A stretch of DNA of 35,547 nt from Labilithrix sp. (GCA_019637195.1 JAHBWA010000087.1:1-35547), one strand, 5' to 3'. Numbered from the stretch's first letter, positions 24,380 to 34,515 are shown. The notes: generated by a model not told the origin, from the letters alone. A program made the numbers and translations.

Positions 24380-24407
24380 CGGTCGGGCCAGACCCGGCGA
24401 GGCCAGA

Positions 24408-25973
24408 ATGAGCGGGAAAACAGACAACGGCGGCCGCCTCGAGCGCGTTACCCCCATGGCCACGCTGTCATGGTCGTCGACGCTGGCACGGCCCATTGAG
24501 GAGGACCCGCCGAGCCGTCGCCCCAAAGATGTTGCGGAAGCCGAGGCGCTAGGGAATTCTTCCCTCGTGCCCGAGGCGCACGCGGGGATGATGGTGACGC
24601 CCAGCGTCAAGCTGGTCCGCCCGCTGGGTGAAGGCGGGATGGGAGCGGTCTGGGTGGCCGATCACCTCGCCCTCCGCACCCAGGTCGTCGTCAAGTTCAT
24701 CGCCGCGGGGCTGAAGGACAGCAAGGAAGCGACCGAGCGCTTCTCGCGCGAAGCCGCCGCCGCGGCGCAGGTGAAGAGCCCGCACGTGGTCCAGACCTTC
24801 GACCACGGCTTCACGGCCGACGGTGTCCCATACATCGTGATGGAGCTGCTCGAGGGCCGCGACCTCGGCGCGTTCCTCGACGCCGAGAAGCGCTGCTCCC
24901 CTCAGCTGGTCGTCGAGATCATCGCGCAGCTCGCCCGGGCGCTCGATCGCGCCCACGAGCGCGGGATCGTCCACCGCGACATCAAGCCCGGCAACCTCTT
25001 CTTGTGCGACGGCGGGAGCGGTGACGTCTTCGTGAAGCTGCTCGACTTCGGCATCGCCAAGGGCGTCGACGTCCCGTTGATCGACAGCGGCACGAAGACC
25101 GGCGCGATGATCGGCTCGCCCTTCTACATGAGCCCGGAGCAGATCCTCGGCTCGAAGACGCTCGACCACCGGAGCGACCTCTGGTCGGTCGGGGTGGTCG
25201 CGTACGAGGCGCTTACCGGCGACAAGCCGTTCGACGCCGAGACGATGGGGGGCCTCGCGATCAAGATCCACTCGGAGCCGCTGCCGTCGCCTTCGGCGCG
25301 CGTGCCGGGCCTCTCGCCCGCGGTGGACGCGTGGTTTCAGCGCGCCTGCGCGCGCGCCGTGACCGATCGCTTCGGCACCGCGAAGGAGATGGCCGAGGCC
25401 CTCGCCGCGGCGCTCGGCGGCGAGATGCCCCGCTCGGTGGACCTCCCGCGCTCGAGCACCGGCGCGAACGCGGGGGCGCCGTCGGTCGGCGACGACGCGA
25501 CGCTCGTGGCCGGCGCGACGACCGAGGCCGGGATGGTCTCGGCGATGTCCCATCGCTCGAGCCACTCCACGCGCAACCGGGTCCTCGCCGTCCTCGCCTT
25601 CGGCGCCGTGCTCTGCCTCGGGACCTTCGGCGCCGTGACGGCGCTCAAGAAGAGCGACGACGCCAAGGGCGGGCACGCGCTCACGGCCGATCCGCCGGCG
25701 CTGACCAGCGCGCCGCCGGCGCTGACCGGGGCGGCGTCCGTGGTGCCTGGCGCCGCCGGGACGACCACGCTCGTCGAGCCGCCGCCCTCCGACTCCGCGT
25801 CGCCGCCCGCGTCCGCTCAGCCCCCGCCGCCCACGACCAAGGCGGCGGGGCACCACGGGCGCGGCAAGCCTCCTCCCGTCGGACCTTCTCCTTCTGCGCG
25901 TACTACCTTACCTTCGACGGCGACGACGGCCCCCGCGCCGCCGCCCGTGCCCAGTGGTCATGACATCTTCTAG
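24408..25973 (+). CDS. Membrane-anchored Ser/Thr protein kinase (kinase 2)
   Basis: 521 residues from ATG 24408, which has GAGG (24399-24402) upstream; the ATGs at 24360 and 24456 are in frame too, but the first overlaps the divergent gene. The kinase domain has a glycine loop LGEGGMGAVW, Lys96 (VVVKF), catalytic HRD (189-191, HRDIKPGN), DFG (213-215) and SPE (242-244). A cytoplasmic linker, one membrane segment (about 392-415) and a Pro/Ala/Thr-rich outer tail follow. A Pro/Thr tail on an anchored kinase recalls kinase 1. The 3' end overlaps the next gene, a TPR/PEGA protein, by 14 nt, so translation is probably coupled. It is likely the signalling component of a four-gene operon. Substrates are unknown. 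Confidence 0.92.
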   Translation: MSGKTDNGGRLERVTPMATLSWSSTLARPIEEDPPSRRPKDVAEAEALGNSSLVPEAHAGMMVTPSVKLVRPLGEGGMGAVWVADHLALRTQVVVKFIAAGLKDSKEATERFSREAAAAAQVKSPHVVQTFDHGFTADGVPYIVMELLEGRDLGAFLDAEKRCSPQLVVEIIAQLARALDRAHERGIVHRDIKPGNLFLCDGGSGDVFVKLLDFGIAKGVDVPLIDSGTKTGAMIGSPFYMSPEQILGSKTLDHRSDLWSVGVVAYEALTGDKPFDAETMGGLAIKIHSEPLPSPSARVPGLSPAVDAWFQRACARAVTDRFGTAKEMAEALAAALGGEMPRSVDLPRSSTGANAGAPSVGDDATLVAGATTEAGMVSAMSHRSSHSTRNRVLAVLAFGAVLCLGTFGAVTALKKSDDAKGGHALTADPPALTSAPPALTGAASVVPGAAGTTTLVEPPPSDSASPPASAQPPPPTTKAAGHHGRGKPPPVGPSPSARTTLPSTATTAPAPPPVPSGHDIF

Positions 25974-26994
25974 AAGACGCCGGCTCTCGCTCCCGACGCT
26001 GCTCCTCGTCCTCGGCCTCGGCGTGCCCGGAGCTGCCCACGCCCAGCGCACCGCGCAGGACATCGCCTCGGCGCGGCAGCTGTACAACGACGGCATCGAG
26101 CTGCGCGACAAGGGCGACATGAAGGGCGCGCTCGAGAAGTTCAAGGCCGCGCACGCCCTCGGCAACACGCCGCTCACCGGCATCGAGCTCTGCCGCGCGC
26201 ACGCCGCGCTGAAGCAGCCGGTCGAGGCGCGTGAGGTCTGCCTCGGCGTCGGCCGGCTCGCGCCGCTCCCCGAGGAGAGCCAGCGCTCGAAGGACGCGCG
26301 GAGCGACGCCGCGCGCCTCGCCGAGGCGGAGAGGTCGAAGATCGGCGCGATCCGCATCAAGATCACCGGCGTCCCGGCCGGCTGGGAGCCCACGGTCGTC
26401 GTCGACGGCGCGACGGTCCCGGCGGCGGCCCTGAACGAGCCGCGCGCCGTGAACCCGGGCGTCCACTCGGTCTCGGCGAAGGTCGGGAGCGGCCCCGAGA
26501 CGCGCGCGACGCTCGAGACGCTCGAGGGCGAGACGAAGGACCTCGAGCTCGGCGTCCAGCCGCCGCCCGAAGGCGAGACGCCCGAGCCCGTGACGCCGCC
26601 GGGCACGCCGGCGCCCCCGCCGCCGCCCGCGAAGAAGAACACGTTCGCGACCGTGAGCTTCGCGATCGCCGGCGTCTCGGCGGTCGTCGGGACGATCACC
26701 GGGCTCGCCGCGATGTCGAGCGAGTCGGACCTCGACAAGGAGTGCCGCAACAAGGTCTGCGGGCGCGACCAGTGGGACGCGCTCTCGTCCGCGAGGACGC
26801 TCGGCAACGTCAGCACGGTGTTCTTCGTCGTCGCGGGCGTCGCCGGCATCACCGGGCTCGTCTCGACGATCGCCTCGGGCTCGAGCAAGTCGGGCAGCCT
26901 CCCGCCGCGGACCGCGAAGGCCGCGCCGGCGTCGAAGATCGAGGTCACGCCGGTGATCGGCCTCGGAGGAGCAGGGCTCAATGGCACCTTCTAG
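25960..26994 (+). CDS. TPR/PEGA-like envelope protein (copy 2)
   Basis: 344 residues from ATG 25960, overlapping the kinase 2 stop by 14 nt. The signal peptide ends AHA (26-28). It has a TPR-like helical part (ARQLYNDGIELRDKGDMKGALEKF), a PEGA-like beta part (VVVDGATVPAAAL, VNPGVHSVSAKV), a Pro-rich linker, and two membrane segments around a loop with Cys262-x4-Cys267 and ARTLGNVSTV. Order and motifs match copy 1 at 16836-17861, including the CX4C loop. Given the signal peptide, the TPR/PEGA part should be periplasmic and the loop cytoplasmic. The 3' end overlaps the next gene by 14 nt. The function is unknown; a kinase partner is inferred from two independent pairings. Confidence 0.75.
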   Translation: MTSSRRRRLSLPTLLLVLGLGVPGAAHAQRTAQDIASARQLYNDGIELRDKGDMKGALEKFKAAHALGNTPLTGIELCRAHAALKQPVEAREVCLGVGRLAPLPEESQRSKDARSDAARLAEAERSKIGAIRIKITGVPAGWEPTVVVDGATVPAAALNEPRAVNPGVHSVSAKVGSGPETRATLETLEGETKDLELGVQPPPEGETPEPVTPPGTPAPPPPPAKKNTFATVSFAIAGVSAVVGTITGLAAMSSESDLDKECRNKVCGRDQWDALSSARTLGNVSTVFFVVAGVAGITGLVSTIASGSSKSGSLPPRTAKAAPASKIEVTPVIGLGGAGLNGTF

Positions 26995-27646
26995 CGCGCG
27001 CCGTCGCGTCCTCCTCGCCCTCGCCGGCGCGAGCGTGACGTCGCTCGCGCTCGCGTGCAACGGGATCATCGGCCTGTCGGACTACTCGCGCGGCGAGTGC
27101 AGCGGCGGCGAGCTCTGCGAGGAGCTCGTCCCGGACGCCGGCGCCGACGCGCCTGACGCCGCCGCCGACGCCCCGGACGTCAAGCCGGACGCGTCCGGGA
27201 CGCTGCCCGTGAGCTGGGCGGCGTGGCCGATGCCCAACTACGACGCCGGGGGCGCCGTCGACAACCCGATGGGCTATGACGTCGTCGCGGACCAGGGCTT
27301 CGAGGACCGCGTCACGAAGCTCGTCTGGCGTCACCCGATGCCGGCGAACGCGAGCTCCGCGACGTACGAGCAGGCGCTCGAGATCTGCAGCGCGCCGTGG
27401 CGCTTGCCGAGCCGGATCGAGCTCGTCTCGTTGCTCGATCTCTCCGCCTCGGGCGCGAAGGTGAGCGACGTCTTCAAGTCGCCGGCGCCCGGAGTTCCTC
27501 AGAGCTCGCACTGGACGTTCTCCGAGGTCCGCCCGTTCGACCCGGCGAAGCGGGAGCACTGGGTGGTCGACTTCGACCGCGGGGGCCTCGCCAAGCGCGA
27601 AGAAGCGGGCAGCGCGGCGGTGCGCTGCGTGAAGGGAGGCTCGTGA
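26981..27646 (+). CDS. DUF1566-type lipoprotein
   Basis: 221 residues, overlapping the previous gene by 14 nt, with GGAGGAG (26965-26971) 9 nt before the ATG. A lipobox-like LALAC places the lipid on Cys26. The sequence after it, NGIIGLSDY, is of a kind I associate with Polyangiales lipoproteins. An Asp/Ala-rich linker follows (about 50-75). The rest is DUF1566/Lcl-C-like, a lectin-type fold: VTKLVWRH, WRLPSRIELVSLLD, SSHWTFSEV, WVVDF and AAVRCVKG. Such domains are found in secreted proteins and may bind ligands. The stop overlaps the next gene by one base. The domain call is good; the role is unknown. Confidence 0.75.
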   Translation: MAPSSARRRVLLALAGASVTSLALACNGIIGLSDYSRGECSGGELCEELVPDAGADAPDAAADAPDVKPDASGTLPVSWAAWPMPNYDAGGAVDNPMGYDVVADQGFEDRVTKLVWRHPMPANASSATYEQALEICSAPWRLPSRIELVSLLDLSASGAKVSDVFKSPAPGVPQSSHWTFSEVRPFDPAKREHWVVDFDRGGLAKREEAGSAAVRCVKGGS

Positions 27647-28122
27647 TGGGCTCGCGTCTTCGCTTCGCCGTTCGCGGCCTCGTGCTCGGCGTCCTCGTCG
27701 CGCTCCCGGTGTCCGCGGACGCCCCGAGGGGGCAGTACGCGAACTTCCTCCGCACGGACCAGCGCATTCGCGACCTCAAGACGAAGCTGGTCTGGGAGCG
27801 CTCCGTCTCACCGGCGCCGGTCGCCTTCGCCGCCGCCGACGCCGTGTGCGGAGGGGACACGCGTCTGCCCACGCTGAAGGAGCTTCTCACGCTCGTCGAC
27901 GAGGACCCGCACGAGGTCTACGACATCGACCGCAAGAAGAACGTCCTCAAGTACATCGATCAGCAGGCGTTCGGCGCGCAGACGCCGATCAGCACGGGCT
28001 ACTGGACATCGTCGATGGCAAGCGCGACCCAGGCCTTTGCCGTCGACTTCGGCAGCGGGGAGACGAGCTTGGCCAACTTGAACGACCTCCGTTACGTCCG
28101 CTGCGTCCGCTTCGTGCCCTGA
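27646..28122 (+). CDS. Secreted DUF1566-type protein
   Basis: 158 residues from ATG 27646, with AAGGGAGG (27632-27639) 6 nt upstream and the preceding stop overlapping by one base. A signal peptide ends near VSA (22-24). The mature part is almost only a DUF1566/Lcl-C domain: TKLVWERS, DTRLPTLKELLTLVD, GYWTSS, AFAVDFGSG and LRYVRCVR. It is a paralogue of the lipoprotein before it, but without lipid anchor, so probably periplasmic or secreted. It ends the kinase 2 operon. The 193 nt after it are G/C-rich, with a hairpin at 28178-28194. Confidence 0.75.
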   Translation: MGSRLRFAVRGLVLGVLVALPVSADAPRGQYANFLRTDQRIRDLKTKLVWERSVSPAPVAFAAADAVCGGDTRLPTLKELLTLVDEDPHEVYDIDRKKNVLKYIDQQAFGAQTPISTGYWTSSMASATQAFAVDFGSGETSLANLNDLRYVRCVRFVP

Positions 28123-28177
28123 GCCGGCGGCGACGACGTGCCCGAGCGGCCGCGACGACGCCGATCGCGCGGCTGCC

Positions 28178-28194
28178 GCGATGGGCGGCATCGC
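28178..28194. terminator. Possible hairpin after the kinase 2 operon
   Basis: GCGATG and CATCGC pair around GGCGG. There is no T-run; offered as a weak terminator candidate by position only. Confidence 0.25.
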
Positions 28195-28297
28195 CGCGCG
28201 ACGCCGCGAGCGGATCCTCCCGCGCGCGGCGGCGCGTGACGACGCCGCCGTGCGCGGGCCTGCCGCGCGACGTCGCTTTACGACGCCGCTCGATCGG

Positions 28298-28306
28298 TGC
28301 CAGAGT
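28298..28306 (+). promoter_or_regulatory. Extended -10-like element of the DUF1015 gene
   Basis: TGCCAGAGT, with CAGAGT (28301-28306) ending 9 nt before the ATG. A weak -35-like TTACGA lies 17 nt upstream (28278-28283). The spacing suggests a very short or absent 5' leader. Confidence 0.35.
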
Positions 28307-28315
28307 GCGTGCGCC

Positions 28316-29644
28316 ATGGCCGAGATCGCTCCGCTCACACCGCTCCGCTACGACCTCACCACGATCGCCGCGTCCGGCGGCTTCGCCAAGGTCGTCGCGC
28401 CGCCTTACGACGTCATCGACGGCGCGCAGCGCGCAGCGCTCGCGGCCGAGCACCCGCACAACATCGTCAAGCTGATCCTCCCGGAGGGTGAGGGCGACGC
28501 CAAGTACGACAACGCGCGCGATCTGTTCTCTGCCTGGCGCGCCGAGGGCGTCCTCATGCGCGACGACGAGCCGGCGTTCTACCGCTACGAGCAGACCTTC
28601 ACGCCCCCCGGCGGCGGCGCGCCGCGCACGCGCCGCGGCTTCCTCGGCCTCGTGAAGGTGGTCCCGCTCGACGCGGGGATCGTCCTGCCGCACGAGCGCA
28701 CGCTCTCGGGGCCCAAGGAGGATCGTCTCAAGCTCTTCCGCGCGACGCGGACGAACCTCTCGCCCGGGTTCATGCTCTACCGCGATCCGGAGAAGAAGCT
28801 CGACGCGTCGCTCTCCAAGGCGAGCGAGCTCGCGACCTTCGAGACCGCCGACGGGATCCGTCACACGCTCGCGAAGATCTCGGACAAGGACGCCATCCGC
28901 GCGATCGTCGAGGGGGTCGCGAGCTCGTCGCTCCTCATCGCCGACGGGCACCACCGCTACGAGACGGCGCTCCGCTACTCGCAGGAGGCCGCCGCGAAGC
29001 CGGGCTCGGTCGAGCGGCCGGAGCACGCGTACTTCATGGTGTTCTTCGCCAACGGCGACGATCCCGATCTCGTCGTCTTCCCGACGCACCGCCACGTCCA
29101 CTCGCTCCCGCGCTTCGACTTCGCCGAGGCCGTGAAGGGCGCGAGCGCGCTCTTCGACGTGACGCCGCTCCCCCCCGGCGCGAGCGCGGACGTCTACACC
29201 GCGGCGCTGACGAAGTCGGGCGCCGAGCGCCCCTCGCTCGTCCTCTGCGCGGGCGACGGGCGCGCGTCGCTCCTCGCGCTGAAGAAGGACGCCGACCTCG
29301 CCGCGCATCCGATCCTCGGCAAGCGGGTCGCCGCGCTCCGGACCACGGACGTCGCGCTCCTTCACATGGGGATCCTCGAGCCCGTGCTCGGCATCACGCC
29401 CGAGGCGCAGGCCGCGAAGACGAACATCTGGTACGCGCAGGACGCCGCCGCCTCGCTCGCCGCGCTCCGCGGCAACAAGGGGCAGGCGCTCTTCCTGATG
29501 AACGGGACGCCCGTGGCCGAGGTCCGCGCGGTGGCCGAGGCGGGCGAGGTCATGCCCCAGAAGAGCACCTTCTTCTTCCCGAAGGTCCTGACCGGCCTGT
29601 GCATCCACACGCTCGAGTCCGAGCGCAGCGTCGCGAGCGTCTGA
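28316..29644 (+). CDS. DUF1015 family protein
   Basis: 442 residues, near the family norm. Typical blocks are present: KVVAPPYDVID at the start, FYRYEQTF, GFLGLVKV, HERTLSGPKEDRL, and the signature ADGHHRYETAL (Asp210 to Glu216 core). DUF1015 proteins are soluble and widespread in bacteria; some are annotated as SerC-linked or as HTH-containing, but no reaction is established to my knowledge. The frame is open upstream to 28181, but homology begins at this ATG. The last codons and the stop lie inside the first unit of a 40-bp tandem repeat array, so the extreme C-terminus (ERSVASV) is repeat-derived. Confidence 0.88.
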   Translation: MAEIAPLTPLRYDLTTIAASGGFAKVVAPPYDVIDGAQRAALAAEHPHNIVKLILPEGEGDAKYDNARDLFSAWRAEGVLMRDDEPAFYRYEQTFTPPGGGAPRTRRGFLGLVKVVPLDAGIVLPHERTLSGPKEDRLKLFRATRTNLSPGFMLYRDPEKKLDASLSKASELATFETADGIRHTLAKISDKDAIRAIVEGVASSSLLIADGHHRYETALRYSQEAAAKPGSVERPEHAYFMVFFANGDDPDLVVFPTHRHVHSLPRFDFAEAVKGASALFDVTPLPPGASADVYTAALTKSGAERPSLVLCAGDGRASLLALKKDADLAAHPILGKRVAALRTTDVALLHMGILEPVLGITPEAQAAKTNIWYAQDAAASLAALRGNKGQALFLMNGTPVAEVRAVAEAGEVMPQKSTFFFPKVLTGLCIHTLESERSVASV

Positions 29645-29940
29645 AGCGTCGCGACATCCCGAGCGCAGCGCCGCGAGCGTCCGAGCCGTCGCGACATCCC
29701 GAGCGCAGCGCCGCGAGCGTCCGAGCCGTCGCGACATCCCGAGCGCAGCGCCGCGAGCGTCCGAGCCGTCGCGACGTCCCGAGCGCAGCGCCGCGAGCGT
29801 CCGAGCCGTCGCGATGTCCCGACCGCCGCGTCGCGAGGTCCGAAGCGTCGCGACATCCCGAGCGCAGGGCCACGAGCGTCACGACATCCCGAGCGCAGCG
29901 CCACGAGCGCCAGAGCCTCGCGGCATCTCGATCGCAGCGG
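29620..29940. repeat. 40-bp tandem repeat array, about eight units
   Basis: Units starting GAGCGCAGCG occur at 29621, 29661, 29701, 29741 and 29781 at exact 40-bp steps. Three (29661, 29701, 29741) are almost identical. Units from 29821 are diverged (39 bp) and from 29860 shortened (31 bp), with a last copy from 29891. The unit junction carries the 8-bp palindrome GTCGCGAC. The first unit overlaps the end of the DUF1015 gene. Because 40 is not a multiple of 3, the long open frame through the array is an artefact of composition. Confidence 0.9.
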
Positions 29941-30125
29941 GCGGGAGGGGGACGGGCGGGGCGAGCTGCCCCTCCACGGACGTACAAGGCGCGCGTGCGC
30001 CTGTCGTAAGTCCGGCACTAGGCATGCCCGCCTCGGCTGACTACGTTCCGCAGAGATGTGCCGAAGGCCATCCCCTGTGCGCTCGGTGGAGGACCTTTAC
30101 GACCGAGTCGCATCGAAGCTCACGA

Positions 30126-30169
30126 GAAGCCCAACAAGAAGCCCAACAAGAAGCCCAACAAGAAGCCCA
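30126..30169. repeat. 12-bp tandem repeat, nearly four units
   Basis: GAAGCCCAACAA repeated three times plus a partial copy, A-rich compared with the surroundings. It would encode KPNK units in one frame, but no start, ribosome site or recognisable protein supports translation. Confidence 0.85.
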
Positions 30170-30259
30170 GAGGCGCTGCGGCGCGCACCTATTTGGCTAG
30201 TTTTGCCAGGCACTTCGGGATAATCACGAAAGGGTAGACGTAGTTTCGGCGGGTCGCTT

Positions 30260-30274
30260 GTCCGCCCTGCGGAC
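30260..30274 (+). other. Hairpin in the lon 5' leader
   Basis: GTCCGC and GCGGAC form a 6-bp stem with a CCT loop, 17 nt before the ribosome site GAGAGG (30292-30297). It could affect lon mRNA stability or translation. No CIRCE element or sigma-32-type promoter is seen. Confidence 0.35.
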
Positions 30275-30305
30275 CCCCAACAGCCCCGATTGAGAGGTCG
30301 AGCAC

Positions 30306-32711
<2,406 letters not shown>

Positions 32712-32739
32712 CGCCCGAGGCGGCTCAGAACGAGCACGA

Positions 32740-32779
32740 ACGAACGAGCGCCCCTCCGGAGGTGCTCGTTCGTCGCTTT
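32740..32779 (+). terminator. Predicted Rho-independent-like terminator of lon
   Basis: The arms 32740-32752 (ACGAACGAGCGCC) and 32761-32773 (GGTGCTCGTTCGT) pair over 13 bp with one G-U pair and an 8-nt loop, followed by a short CTTT. A second left arm GAACGAGCAC (32728-32737) is also perfectly complementary to the right arm, allowing an alternative fold. It may serve the convergent kinase 3 gene too. Confidence 0.65.
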
Positions 32780-32826
32780 GTGGTCCGCGGCGGGGCGTGG
32801 GGCGCTCGTTCCCGGGCGCCCGAGCT

Positions 32827-34413
32827 TCATCGAGGTGCGACCGTGAAGCGGATCGCGCTGGCGTCGAAGGGGAGCGGTCCCTGCGTCCCGTCGAGCGCGC
32901 GGAGGACGCAGCGTGATCCCTCGTCGCTGAAGTTGCAGTCCAGAGGCTCCCGGATGTTGAACGCGTAGTTGGTCGTCTCGCACGCGGTCGTGGTGCCGTT
33001 CGGCGCGATCTTGCAGGTGATGCGCCTCTCCATCGTCGAAGCACATGAGCGTCCGGCGGGGTGCGCGCGGTAGCAGGCGAGCAGCGACGAGCGGCGCGTG
33101 CCGATCCACGCGCGGACGGGGCCGTCGCTCGACGCGGGCATGACGTCGTCGACGTGGACGGCCGAGGCGTGGACTCGGTCGGTCGCGGCGCCGTCTCGGG
33201 CCCGCGACCCGCGCGGCGTCGCGTCGGCGCTCGCCTCGTCGGCGCTGCTCGTCGCGACGGTGGCGTCGATCGCCGGCGGTTCGTCGCCGAGGTGCGCGTC
33301 GGTGGCCGCGGCCTCGTCGCGGATGGCCGCCGCCGGGGGCTCGTCTCCGATCGTCGCCGGCGCACCCGATGCGTCGTCCGGTGCCGTCGGGACGTCGAGG
33401 GCGCCGCGGTGAACGAGCACGCCCAGCCCTGCGGCGCCGAGCGCGACCGCCGCGCCGCCGCTCGCGAGGAAGACGAGCCACGGCCCTCGCGCGCGCGGCT
33501 CCCGCGGTGTCCTGCGTGACGACTCGCGGATGGTGTCCGGCGCGGGCTCCACCGGGGCGGCCGGGGCGAGGGGAGGCGCCGCGGCGAGGGCGGCGACGAC
33601 GTCGTCCATCGACGCGAAGCGATCCTCCGGGGCGAGGGCCAGGGCGCGGAGGATGATCGCGCTCAGCCCGGGGCCGAGCCGTGGCTCGAGTCGAGCGGGC
33701 GTCTCGGGCGGCGTCGCCGGGAAGTGGTGGCGCACGTTCTCCGGCAACATGTCCCGAGGGTGCTTCCCGGTGAGGAGCTCGTAGGCGACGAGGCCCCAGG
33801 CGAACTGGTCGGCGCGACCGTCGACCCTCGCGCCGAGCCGCTGCTCCGGCGCCATGTACTTCGGGGTGCCGAGCACCTCGTGCGTGCCCGTGAGCGCAGG
33901 CGCGCCGCGTTCGTCCTCGACGATGCGCGCGACACCGAAGTCGAGCAGGCGCAGCCGCGAGGTCGCGTCGACCATCATGTTCGCCGGTTTCAAGTCGCGG
34001 TGGACGATCCCCGCCCGGTGCAGCGCGGCGAGCGCGTCGGCCGCCTCCGTGAGCCAGCGGAGGCGCTCCTCGAGATCCGTGCCGCGCTCGCGGATGATCG
34101 CGTAGACGGAGCGACCTTCGAGCCACTCCATGATGAGTACCGGCGTCTGCTCGATGACCTCGAAGCCGTAGATCGCGACCGCGTTCGGGTGACCGAACGA
34201 GGCGAGCACGCGTGCCTCCCGTTCGAAGCGCGCGGCGCTGTAGGCCGACAGCGCCGGGCTGGCTGGGGGGCGGGTGCCGTCGCGTATCGTCTTCAACGCG
34301 ACGACGCGGTTCAGCGTGGTGTCCTCCGCACGATAGACCTCACCCATGCCACCGCGCCCAGCGCAGGCGAGGATCCGGAAGCGGCCGAAGCGCGAGCCGT
34401 CGACGAGAGGCAC
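32827..34413 (-). CDS. Membrane-anchored Ser/Thr protein kinase with Cys-rich outer domain (kinase 3)
   Basis: 528 residues from GTG 34413, chosen because kinase sequence starts right after it; the frame is open to 34548. The kinase domain has the glycine loop GRGGMGEVY, Lys41 (ALKTI), HRD (138-140, HRDLKPAN), DFG (158-160) and APE (188-190). All key residues are present. A Pro/Arg-rich linker, one membrane segment (about 311-335) and an Asp/Ala-rich spacer follow. The last 95 or so residues form a domain with six Cys (LLACYRAHPAG, RITCKIAPNG, LDCNF, RCVL), resembling AgmX/PglI-type C-terminal domains of myxobacteria. That match is by pattern. The outer domain could sense an envelope signal. 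It is divergent from kinase 4. Confidence 0.9.
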   Translation of the reverse strand: MPLVDGSRFGRFRILACAGRGGMGEVYRAEDTTLNRVVALKTIRDGTRPPASPALSAYSAARFEREARVLASFGHPNAVAIYGFEVIEQTPVLIMEWLEGRSVYAIIRERGTDLEERLRWLTEAADALAALHRAGIVHRDLKPANMMVDATSRLRLLDFGVARIVEDERGAPALTGTHEVLGTPKYMAPEQRLGARVDGRADQFAWGLVAYELLTGKHPRDMLPENVRHHFPATPPETPARLEPRLGPGLSAIILRALALAPEDRFASMDDVVAALAAAPPLAPAAPVEPAPDTIRESSRRTPREPRARGPWLVFLASGGAAVALGAAGLGVLVHRGALDVPTAPDDASGAPATIGDEPPAAAIRDEAAATDAHLGDEPPAIDATVATSSADEASADATPRGSRARDGAATDRVHASAVHVDDVMPASSDGPVRAWIGTRRSSLLACYRAHPAGRSCASTMERRITCKIAPNGTTTACETTNYAFNIREPLDCNFSDEGSRCVLRALDGTQGPLPFDASAIRFTVAPR

Positions 34414-34422
34414 CCCGGGGCG

Positions 34423-34428
34423 AGCATA
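34423..34428 (-). promoter_or_regulatory. -10-like box of kinase 3
   Basis: Minus-strand TATGCT, 9 nt before the GTG at 34413. No -35 is evident. Weak by itself. Confidence 0.3.
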
Positions 34429-34432
34429 TCGG

Positions 34433-34515
34433 GTACCGCGCGCCCTCGCGCGATGGGATCCTCGCGAGCAGGGCGGCTCGGCCCGAACCCGGTACGAACT
34501 TCGGGCGCGCGGTAC
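34433..34515. repeat. 13-bp perfect inverted repeat between divergent kinase genes
   Basis: GTACCGCGCGCCC (34433-34445) and GGGCGCGCGGTAC (34503-34515) are exact reverse complements separated by 57 nt. The left arm sits just upstream of the kinase 3 -10-like box and the right arm directly abuts the TAGGAT (34516-34521) of kinase 4. The symmetric placement suggests paired binding sites for one regulator. Confidence 0.55.

Larger units (their letters stand above)
29645..30305. other. Gene-free region between the DUF1015 gene and lon
   Basis: About 660 nt without a credible gene. It holds most of the 40-bp array, an inverted repeat GGAGGGG (29944-29950) / CCCCTCC (29969-29975), a small hairpin GGCGC-GCGT-GCGCC (29988-30001), a 12-bp tandem repeat (30126-30169), and an AT-richer stretch (30190-30245) that probably contains the lon promoter, with a GATAAT at 30219-30224. 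No matching -35 at normal spacing is seen. Confidence 0.6.

Noticed and set aside
29620..29940. CRISPR array
   Set aside because: Units are contiguous without unique spacers, and no cas genes are nearby.
29599..30009. Open frame of 136 codons across the 40-bp repeats
   Set aside because: It exists because the repeat lacks stop codons; the reading shifts with each unit, and no ribosome site or family is seen.
30192..30208. Possible sigma-54 site upstream of lon (TTGGC, then TTTTGC)
   Set aside because: The GG and GC elements are 10 positions apart rather than the required 12.
30056..30223. Small open frame of 55 codons including the 12-bp repeat (SPTR units)
   Set aside because: No ribosome site, no known family, and an alternative frame (KPNK units) is equally open; treated as intergenic repeat.
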